This document shows, one piece after another, positions 55,487 to 64,000 of a DNA stretch of 64,000 nucleotides. The stretch is from positions 1-64,000 of the forward strand of contig ML978230.1 of NCBI GenBank assembly GCA_010015745.1, written 5' to 3'. The notes beneath the pieces are model-generated. The model did no database searches. It was not told the DNA's origin and saw only the letters and a program-made list of their open reading frames with translations. How positions within the stretch are numbered: position 1 is the stretch's first letter; each line of letters begins with the position of its first letter. The translations under genes and the position numbers were made by a program. Source of the stretch: Setomelanomma holmii (taxonomy: Eukaryota > Ascomycota > Dothideomycetes > Pleosporales > Phaeosphaeriaceae).

Positions 55487-56876
55487 TTTGCACCAAACGA
55501 GTGTATGAACAGAAGGAAAGACACGAAGCCAGAATGAAGGGCACTCGGAGGTTTGAGGGGGCACAGGGCTGAAAGGCGCCGCGCCAGATGGCGATCTTCG
55601 ATGATTTTATTGTCAGACATGCAAGCCCGACGTAAGCTTCTGGGGCGATGGATAGCAAAAAGTGGCTTCCCACTGGTCCTGTTGCGGTAAATGCGCCTGC
55701 AATGGGCTGACGCCTCGTCACCCTGGGACCCGCTAATCATGTTGAACTGCGTCTTGGCGCGCCGTTGGCCTTAGTATTGCAGCTGCCTTCGTACCTGGCT
55801 AGCAGCATCCAACAACGCCTCCATTCGAGATCCCCAGAAAATTCTTTCCTTTCTTTCAGGATCTTCAGATCTAGGAACGGACTGTCAGCAACATTGCTTA
55901 TCGTGTCAAGGGATGCTCGGCTGTGCAGCGTCTCGGCTCCCTGGCTGGCGACAGTAAGCACGTTGCACAACAAAACGTCGGGACTCGATGCGCAAGACTC
56001 CGCCTGAGCCAAGAAGGTGACGTCCATTCCATAGCCTGGCTTCGGCCCCAAAAATAATGCACCCCTTGTCTAACTTGCCCAAGCCAAGCACTTGCGGTTG
56101 GCTGCTGGAAGATAGCGATCGCGGCGGTCCGGGAGGCGTGCACCAAGGGCGCCTTTCATTGGGCGGGGCCGAGGCGTTCCGAGCTCAGGAAACAAAGGAG
56201 CAAGGGAGAGTCTCCTCCAGGACGGTGAGCTGCAGACTGGACCCTGCTGTCATTGGGGAGCTTGTGAGCAGCGGGGTTGACCTGCGGGGAGCGATGAACG
56301 TCGTTCTTACACTTATCATTGACCTTTCGGCCTAGTCGAGCTGCACCGCTGCTGCGTTAAGCACTGTCTTGCATTGTGTTTTCGCGGCGCCTGAGCGAGG
56401 CCGTTTCCAAGCAAGCGGACCCGCGCCATGGCTTCCGACCTCATTCCCCAGAACTCCAGCCCTCGACTCCTGAAAGGCTGTGATTCCCCTTTTGTCCTGC
56501 ATCGTTATCTTGTGGGCAAGCTTTGGTCTGGCCCATTCGATGCTACTCGTCATCGCGACGCAGCTTTTGGATTTTGTGATACGGTAGAATGAGACATCCC
56601 TGGCTGTCTACGTGGCGTGGTGATTGCTTGGCGCATCGACGAAGGGATCAGGAAGTGTAAACGCCGTCGAGCTACGAGTCACGGTGTGAGGTCTTGCTCA
56701 TGTTCGCTGAGCGAGGGAGAGCACTACTTATACACTGGAGCAGTGGTGGCGCAACAACTTAGCCGAATACATTGAGGACTAATCAAGATGTGTGGTCACA
56801 AGGCTCCTACTGCATCCGTGAAGGGGCATGTCACATAATCCAAAAAGGCTATTATTATCCAACGCAACGACATCCT
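55487..56876. other. intergenic, no gene seen
   Basis: About 1.4 kb between two minus-strand genes. Several overlapping short frames, none recognisable. Confidence 0.5.
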
Positions 56877-58413
56877 TCACATTCTTCTTTTGACCCTTGT
56901 CAAGGCTCTTTCAACCACATTGCGTCCCAATTGGGGTATGCTCTTGACGCCTCCGTCGTGCTCACCCTCCTCGTGCGCAGCCTCATCCTCCTCACCCGAG
57001 GTCGAGACAACACTTTTCACCTCGTATCGTCGCGGCGGGTCTCTCAGACCTGGCCATATGTCCAACGGCAGAAAGTCACCTTGCGCCAAAGCGAACTGTT
57101 CTCGCGCACGCTCGTCCTCTGCATGCAGCCGATCAAACTCCTTCTGAGCTTCTTCAGCCTTTTTCTTCGCCTTTTCATGTCTTCTTCGCCGCGATGATAT
57201 CTCGACGAGAAGCTCTGCGTAGGCAAGATCGAATCGTTCATAGAATTCGCGCTGATTCTCCCATTCCTCGATGCCGTTGAGCAGTGTAGGCCGAGTGTCA
57301 TCCAGCCATGACGCGTGAAACGTTCTCGATGTAGCAATGTGCGACTTCACCTCGCCGGTGATCTGTGAGATCATCTGCAGTATGCTTGATAGTGCCAATG
57401 ACTCGTTGCGAAGATGATTGACGTGATTTTCGATTTGATTCAGAAGGAAGTCCATTTCTGAGCCTCGCTCACGAATTTCGGTGACCACGTTGTCAACTTC
57501 GCGCGCATCGTTTACCAAAACAGCTACCATCTCGAGTCGTTCCTCCTCGCTCATAGGCTCTGGTGGTGCAGCAAACTCGTCACCCGAGTGTACTGGAACG
57601 TCCCCGGTAGCTTGTGTTGCAGCGGCAGAGCCACCTTCTGTATGTCGCAGCGCAGTCACGCATAGATCGTAGTGCTGGACCAGCGACTGGAAAGCCTGTG
57701 CAATCTCCTTTGCATGCACTTCGAGGTCTTGGTAGAGACTGGGTATTGGACTGGGGTTCGACGAACTCGCCGGCGTGATTGGTACGTTCTCGATGGAGGA
57801 ATGCAGATTGTCCAGCGCTGAATCAAAGGCATCGCTACTGTCATCGAGGGTCGCATGAGCTTCGTTGTACCGGTCTATGCAGGCGCGCAGTGTTCCTTCG
57901 AGGTTGGATACTGCTGCGCTATCGATAAAGTCGTAGAGGTGCTTCTGTGGTGTGCTAGGAGGCTGCAGGACGGCTTCGATGGGCGTTTCGCGCAATGCAG
58001 CGAGCGTGGCATTCAGTCCTGTGAACGAGGTATCGACATCATGCAGCAGTTGCTGAGTGACCATTAGCAAGGTTGAGGACCATACTCAAAGGTTGTACCT
58101 TGAACTCGACTGTGATCTCAGCCTCGACGACATCTATACCACGGCGAACGGCCTCCAGCGCATCTACCTGCTGCTCCACTATGTTACGTATTGATGTGTT
58201 CTTTGCAGCGAGGATTGCATTTTCCTCGAGCAGCTCGCGAGCTGTGTTGACTATATCAGTTGCGCGCCATAGTACTGTCTGCGTGTTCAATGCGCGCTTC
58301 GATGCAACGAAGTGGTTTACGAGATCTTCAAGAGTCTGGGGGCGGTTCTGATCGAACGATCTTCTAGAGCCAGCGCTGCTTGTGGACGATGCGGGAGATG
58401 GTGGAGATGTCAT
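56877..58413 (-). CDS. ATG17: autophagy scaffold protein Atg17
   Basis: Two exons, 58099-58413 and 56877-58052, 496 residues. The 46-nt intron has a GCTAAT branch site and joins EITVEFK to QLLHDVDTSF in phase. The protein is almost entirely helical: an N-terminal segment with TLEDLVNHFVASKRAL and EENAILAAKNTSIRNIVEQQ, a central LVNDAREVDNVVTEIRERG stretch, WENQREFYERFDLAYAELLVEI, and FLPLDIWPGLRDPPRRYEV near the end. These match fungal Atg17, the crescent-shaped dimer that organises the pre-autophagosomal structure with Atg29/Atg31 and Atg13. Confidence 0.9.
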
Positions 58414-59272
58414 TGTTGAAGCCTAGTGAGGCAATGGCAGTTGATAATCGTGTAAACTCCAGCGATAACAATCCTCCGTGGTTTCTGGCCACCATACATG
58501 ATATGTGGGTACTGTTACCTTCGTTGTGCTACAGAAGCTGTCATGTCGACAAGGCTGTCCAGAGTGCGAATCTGATCAGGCACTGATGGCGGCTGTGAAG
58601 GTGTCGCGACTTGCTACATGTCATAGCTCTGAGCTGCTAGTCGGCCTTGGCGCGGCAGACCAGGGTCTCCAAGTGGACCCACATTAGCCATGACAGAGCG
58701 GCGTGCGAAGGAACCATTATCACAGAGGACTCTCGAAGAAGCCAGAGGAGTGCTTATGTGAGTGAACGGAGTCGAGACTTCAGAGTCACCAATCCGACTC
58801 CGCAAAGCCGTTGCAAACGTTTCAATCGCAAAAGCGGAGAATTTCGCAGCCAAGGCAGAATTGCGAGCGATTGCGTGCTGCTCTTGCGCCATCGTCAAAG
58901 TTCGGAAGGACGGCGACTTAGCGACGAGCCGGGCTTCAATACCCATTTCGAACCCCACGTTTGCCATCCACGCAGCCATTCAAAAGCAACGACGTCCCAT
59001 GATTGCGCAAAGTTCTTGTGCGACGTCTACCCAGATCTTCCTTCCAAATCGCACTGCGCCGCCTCTGTGTTCTCGTTGCATCGCTTACGCCCGCCCGCCG
59101 GCAGTGACACCCAGACCCTGGATCAGAATCGCGTGCTCTCGCCGCATTATTGCAAAGAGCTCGAGTCTCACCGCACCTTGGACATGCGCGCGTCTGACGG
59201 GCCAGTACCTCCGTAGGTATCCTTGAACCGCACAGCTCGCCTGGGCCTCCCGATAGGTACCTTGCGTCAAGT
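58414..59272. promoter_or_regulatory. intergenic between divergent ATG17 and sconB
   Basis: About 860 bases serving as two promoters. Open frames at 58647-59226 overlap each other on both strands and look like chance. Confidence 0.4.
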
Positions 59273-61501
59273 ATGGCGACTCACACCACGCACACCATCG
59301 ATGTCGCAACCGACCGCGATTACACACAACTGCCTTCCAATACTGCGCGACGGAGACGGCCCTCGTCTCGGACACAGGCCATGGCATCTGTGCTTTTCAG
59401 CGACACACCGAGTACTTCAGTCGACCCGCACGCGGCGCTCATGCATGGGCACGACCATGAGGGACTTTCCGAGCGCACTCGACACCTACACGGAGATAGC
59501 GTAGACGACGCCGACGAGAGGAAGTCCAAGAAGATGGGCGAACTGATCACGCCCTATCTCGCTCGACACATTCCGCCGCAATACAATCCCCTTGGTGGTG
59601 ACAGAGATGGCCGTAGCCACGATGTGCCACAGTCGCCTGCCAATACCAAGTTCTGCTACCGCCATCGCCCTGACATGCTGTGTCGAAGGGAAGCAGACGG
59701 GCCCACCATGGACGAGCTTCAAGCCGTGAGTACGCACACCTCGCAACTTTCTTACTGTCACTGACAATGCCAGGAACTCTCCAAAGAATCACAGGCCGAC
59801 AAGCAGAGCATATCCAATGTCTGGTCGCTCTTCTCCGCTGCCCCTTCGCGACACCGCAATCTCATGCTGCAGGGCATCCTCGCCCAATGCTGCTTTCCTC
59901 AGCTCTCCTTCATCTCCTCGTCCGTGCGCAACCTCATCAAGATCGACTTTCTCAGCGCGTTGCCCACTGAGCTCGGCTTCAAGATTCTCTGCTCCCTCGA
60001 CACTACCTCCTTGTGCAATGCTGCTCGCGTGAGCCGCAGGTGGCGATCACTTGCCGATGACGACGTGGTGTGGCACAAGATGTGCGAGCAGCACATCGAC
60101 AGGAAGTGCACCAAGTGCGGTTGGGGACTGCCCCTACTAGACCAGCGTCGTCTGCGCCACGAGAAGAGGAGGATACAACTGCGAGCCTCCGGCAGAGGTC
60201 TCAACGAGTGGTCGCCGGATATCACGCCTATGCCCGAATCTGAAGCGCCGCCTACCACCCTTGTCCACCACACATCAGACGACTCCGACTCTACGGCAGG
60301 CACAAAGCGATCTGCCCCCGATGACGCCGACGAACCCCTGTCCGAATCAGCCAGCAAGCGCTCGTGTACGACTGTCGAATCGACTCCCGACCAACTTGCA
60401 ACATACTTCGACCAGCCAAAGAAGCGCCCATGGAAAGACGTGTACAAGGACCGTTTCAAGGTCGGCACGAACTGGAAGTATGGTCGCTACTCGACACGCA
60501 TCTTCAAGGGACACACCAATGGCGTCATGTGTCTCCAATTTGATGACCAGATTCTCGTGACTGGTTCTTATGATGCCACGGTCAAAGTCTGGGACATCAA
60601 GACTGGGGAAGTGATCCGAACTCTTACCGGCCATACTGGAGGAATCCGATGTTTGCAATTCGACGACTCGAAGCTGATCACCGGAAGCCTCGACAACTCC
60701 ATAAAAGTGTGGAATTGGCGGACCGGCCAGCTGATCAAAACACTTCATGTGCACAACAATGGTGTGATCGGTTTGCACATGGCCGACAAACTGCTTGCAT
60801 CCGGCTCATCGGACAACACCATCATGGTACACGACTTCAAAAACTTCAACCGCATCCGGCTCCAGGGACACAATGATTGGGTCAATTCCGTCAAGCTCGA
60901 TCCTCCATCGCGCACCTTGCTGTCAGCATCTGACGACATGACCGTCAAGCTCTGGGACCTCGACACCCACCAATGCATCAGGACATACGAAGGACATGTG
61001 GGTCAAGTGCAGCAGGTCCTACCGCTCCCGCACGAGTTCGAGATCGACGAAGATGACTTTGTCGCCAATGCCAACAACGACTTTTCCGACAGCGCATCAC
61101 TTGCCTCCGACAATGGTAACACATTATTCCCGCAACCATCAGCCTCATCGTCTAGTCAGGATGTTTCGTTCTTCCCAGACGATCCCGATCGACCAAATCC
61201 GCCGTCCTACATGCTCACCGGCTCGCTTGACGGCACTATACGACTATGGCACGTGCCGTCGGGCCGATGCGTGCATCGATTTTTCGGACACGTCGAAGGC
61301 ATTTGGTCACTAGCTGCAGATTCGTTGCGGCTGGTGAGCGGCGCCGAAGACAAGACGATCAAGATCTGGGATCCCCGGACCGGCCAGCACGAGCGCACTC
61401 TGACTGGACACACTGGACCCGTCACTTGTGTTGGATTGAGCGACGAGAGAGTTGTTAGTGGAAGCGAGGATGGCACCGTGAGGGTGCATTGTTTTGTATG
61501 A
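59273..61501 (+). CDS. sconB: F-box/WD40 protein sconB/Met30, sulfur metabolite repression
   Basis: Two exons, 59273-59725 and 59774-61501, 726 residues. An F-box at about 208-255 (LSALPTELGFKILCSLDTTSLCNAARVSRRW) binds Skp1. A CTKCGWGLPLLDQRRL segment follows, then a Ser/Asp-rich linker, RPWKDVYKDRFKVGTNWKYGRY, and about seven WD repeats from residue 395 (GHTNGVMCLQFDD, VTGSYDATVKVWD, ITGSLDNSIKVWNW, SASDDMTVKLWDL, LTGSLDGTIRLWHV, SGAEDKTIKIWD, VSGSEDGTVRVH). This is the substrate receptor of an SCF ligase that turns off sulfur-assimilation activators when sulfur is plentiful. A 65-residue Asp/Ser-rich insert between WD repeats near 585-650 is typical of the family. Confidence 0.95.
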
Positions 61502-62511
61502 TGCGATTGCCTGACCACTGGACACGCCGAGAGTGTCCGAGCGAGGCATTCCCTGCACATTTAGCATCGTTGATCTTTTTCATATTTCCTAATTCACGCC
61601 AACAACTGTCCCTTTTAGCATGGCGCTCCGGTACTCACTCGGGCGGCGCTCCCTGGAAAACAGCGTGTGTACAATTGGAACATTTTAGCGCTATAGCTTG
61701 GTTATGGGCCTCACCGCCCTTCGGACGTGGGAACACCCCAGAGTATTGGCGCTTCTGATTAGATACCCAATCGACGATTATTTTACTGCCACGGTGCTAC
61801 GTGCCAGACCACTTGCGACTCAAGGCGTGCTTCTTGTGCCATGTCGTGCTATTCCGCAAAGGGATGGCGTGATATTGAATCATTGGGGTCGCCATCACGG
61901 TAGATATCTTGTTGCGTCAGCACGGTACTTGGATAGGTGCAGACCCTGGTATTTGAGAACCATTAGCGGATTCTGAAAGTCGAGCAAAGGATCAAATAGT
62001 CTGTCGAAACACGCTTTAGAGGTTGTGGTGTAGTGATCTACAAAATCCCTCAAGCTAGCCAGAGTCGAGTGTAAGAAAGGCACTGCGCCACAAACCGACC
62101 CAGAGAACGATGTGTAACAAACGGAGCCTTGGGAATTCGCGCAAGAGGGGTACAGATGGCGCGTGATGATGCAAAAGGGTATTTGAGGGGTGAGTGCATG
62201 TGTGAAAGCTGACCTTTTTGCTTACTTTGTCCCTACATTCAGATCCCCCTTCTAGACCTCACAAAGAACCGATTCACACTCTACCCTGAACATTGACAAC
62301 GACTTCTACTTCAAAAAGCATTTTTGCGAGCAACAATCGAACCCCTAACCTCGACGAAATCGAACAACTCAACAATCTCCATCACTGTTGTAAAACGAGA
62401 TTGTCCGCAACTGGACTCCACCACCATCAGGTTGAACGACAGCGCAATCAACCCTGTACAAGAATACACACACAACTTCCCAAGACAAAATAAGCGAGAA
62501 AAGAGCACAAG
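61502..62511. other. intergenic, no gene seen
   Basis: About 1 kb after sconB. Short overlapping frames only. Confidence 0.5.
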
Positions 62512-62793
62512 ATGTCAAACACATCACCCCCACCATCCCGCTCATCTTCCATCTCCTCACTCTCCTCCACAACATCAACATCGACCGCATCTTCCTGGCC
62601 AATCTCAACCTCAACACCAACCTACACAACATCTCCAACACACTCACCATCACCATCGCCTTCGACAGCGCCATCATCATCACGTCGCCCTTCAATACAA
62701 CTCCAAGGCCAGCAAGTACCGTGCTCTGATCGCGAAGCGCAGTTGTATTTTTTGATGGGGTTCAAGACGAGTGGATTTGGGGGGTTGGGATGA
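62512..62793 (+). CDS. small Ser/Thr/Pro-rich hypothetical protein
   Basis: 93 codons from ATG 62512 in a good context (AAGATGTC). The first 60 residues are mostly Ser, Thr and Pro from a C/A-rich tract. The last third is non-repetitive (RRPSIQLQ, then DREAQLYFLMGFKTSGFGGLG) and looks like protein. No family recognised. The composition of the first part makes chance opening possible. Confidence 0.35.
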   Translation: MSNTSPPPSRSSSISSLSSTTSTSTASSWPISTSTPTYTTSPTHSPSPSPSTAPSSSRRPSIQLQGQQVPCSDREAQLYFLMGFKTSGFGGLG

Positions 62794-63250
62794 ATGGTGC
62801 GGGGACGAAGATTGGATCATAAAGGGCATGTCTGAATGAGAGGCAAGAACGAAGATGATGAGAAAGGGAGAATGGTGATTAAAATGGGCTTATGGCGACG
62901 GGGGTTATGGTGATGCGGCGAGAGATTCGTGGGTGGTAGGAGGCGGGAATATGGATCTGGAATGGATCGAGTGGATTTGGTTTAGATGAAAAAGGTGACG
63001 TACTTTGTATTGGCGGAGTTCTAGAATGGGATATTGGCAACGAGAAGGGGGCTTATTGATGGCGCTGGATATGACGTCGACAAGACTGCAGGCGGTACGC
63101 AGTGTTGAAACAGATGTGCCTAGGATACACAACGTCGATGACGGACATGTACCTGGCTCAGTTCAGCGCTTATCGCTATCGTTTTGCGCATAATTACCAC
63201 CACCACCGTGTCGAACAACCAATTCGTACCCCCTTCCCGCGTCTGCACTC
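62794..63250. other. intergenic, no gene seen
   Basis: About 460 bases. No recognisable coding content. Confidence 0.5.
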
Positions 63251-64000
63251 TCAATCACTCGTACTCTCCACAAATACCCTTACGCCTTTACTCTCCATCC
63301 TCGACACTGGAATGAAATAATCATGTCCCAACTGCACATCTCTCACATCCGGCTCATGCAATTCGAACTTATACCGGCGAAACAGCATGCCCAGCGTGAG
63401 GTACAATTCCGTCCACGCGAGATTCATGCCGAGACAGGCGCGCGTGCCCCGCCCAAACGAGACCATGAAGCGCTCAAGCGAAATGCCGTCGGACGTGACG
63501 GGATTGTTGAGCCAACGCTCTGGGTTGAAGGTATGTGAGGAGGGGAAGATGGATTCGTCGTGGCTGAGTTCGGGGATGGTCATGCTCTGTGGCGGTATTA
63601 GCACGTTCAAGGCAAGACATTGGGGTTGGAGAGCTTACGATGCACGTGTTGGCGGGTATGACCCAGTCCTTGTACCGTAAAGGTGTCTTATGCGTTCTCG
63701 GATTCCGCGCAGACAAGCCGTATGAAAGACGGACAGCTTCCATGATACAAGCTCTTAAATACTCCAATTTCTCAAGGCCATAAAGCTCGATTTTGCTGCG
63801 GTTGGGGAATGTTTCGACAAGTTCCTGATGTAAGCGCTCGTAGATGTGGGGCGTGTTGATGATGTGGAAGCTCGCAATGGATAAGGCGAATGCGGTTGTT
63901 TCAACGCCGCCGCCGACGACGATTTGCGCTTCTTCGGCAAGGCGTTGGTGGGATTTGTCTTCCGTCGGCAATTTGGAGGATAGGATTTCTTGGAAGATTG
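63251..64000 (-). CDS. cytochrome P450, C-terminal half (runs off window)
   Basis: Minus-strand exons 63639-64000 (continuing beyond the window) and 63251-63586, separated by a 52-nt GT-AG intron. The visible part starts in the I helix (VVGGGVETTAFALS, with the G-x-x-T oxygen-binding motif), then the K-helix E-x-x-R (IMEAVRLSYG), PLRYKDWVIPAN, the PERW motif (FNPERWLN), and the haem-binding loop FGRGTRACLGMNLAW with the axial Cys. It resembles fungal P450s of benzoate/trichodiene-oxygenase-like clans; substrate unknown. The N-terminal anchor lies outside the window. Confidence 0.93.

Noticed and set aside
58647..59226. Two overlapping plus-strand frames of about 150-190 codons
   Set aside because: They share the same DNA in different frames, lack domains, and lie in the promoter region between ATG17 and sconB.
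46360..64000. A secondary-metabolite gene cluster formed by the Zn2Cys6 factor, transporter, glycosyltransferase and P450
   Set aside because: No backbone synthase is present, and housekeeping genes (ATG17, sconB) lie between them.
1..64000. CRISPR arrays, bacterial operons, phage genes
   Set aside because: No regularly spaced repeats of that kind; intron-bearing eukaryotic genes throughout.

Overview
The window is nuclear DNA of a filamentous ascomycete (Pezizomycotina; a Dothideomycete is my best guess). The evidence is short spliceosomal introns (about 45-120 nt, GTAAGT-type donors, CTGAC/CTAAT-type branch sites), a Zn2Cys6 regulator, a HET-domain relic, F-box/WD sulfur control (sconB), Atg17, a fungal hexose transporter, and RIP-like C-to-T/G-to-A damage in repeats.

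The left third (1-20.3 kb) is a decayed, repeat-rich compartment. It holds Ty1/copia-type LTR remnants (1-1089), a 101-bp LTR-like element present twice in opposite orientations (1711-1811, 11374-11474), a truncated pogo/Fot1 copy (2400-3010), a nearly full-length pogo/Fot1 element with 60-bp TIRs (6387-8400) broken by a solo LTR, and a complete hAT element with perfect 8-bp target duplications (8475-11994). Between and beside these lie broken or doubtful genes: an SDR dehydrogenase, three members of one MYND-finger family, a bZIP factor with an in-frame TAG, a frameshifted GH43 glycosidase and a VOC/glyoxalase protein. A class V aminotransferase (4679-5998) is the only clearly intact gene there.

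From 20.8 kb the sequence is mostly ordinary: NADH-cytochrome b5 reductase (CBR1 type) and an SDR. A broken HET-domain gene follows (23.9-25.9 kb), then a gene-poor stretch (26.6-32.2 kb). Next comes a housekeeping block: Scw1/Whi3-type RNA-binding protein, mitoribosomal protein of the Bot1/mS45 family, Snd2/TMEM208-type ER protein, and APC3/Cdc27 divergent from it. A second relic patch at 42.9-46.1 kb carries two related 2EXR/F-box-like pseudogenes on the minus strand.

The right part (46.5-64 kb) has a six-exon Zn2Cys6 transcription factor, a small PPxY-bearing protein, a hexose transporter, a type II membrane glycosyltransferase, Atg17, sconB/Met30 and the 3' half of a cytochrome P450 that runs off the window. 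The genes are monocistronic and do not form an evident biosynthetic cluster. The main story is a boundary between an intact housekeeping region and a repeat-rich zone where genes as well as transposons have been inactivated. I found no convincing unknown defence or mobile system; the best leads are the nested insertions and the families that have decayed as groups.
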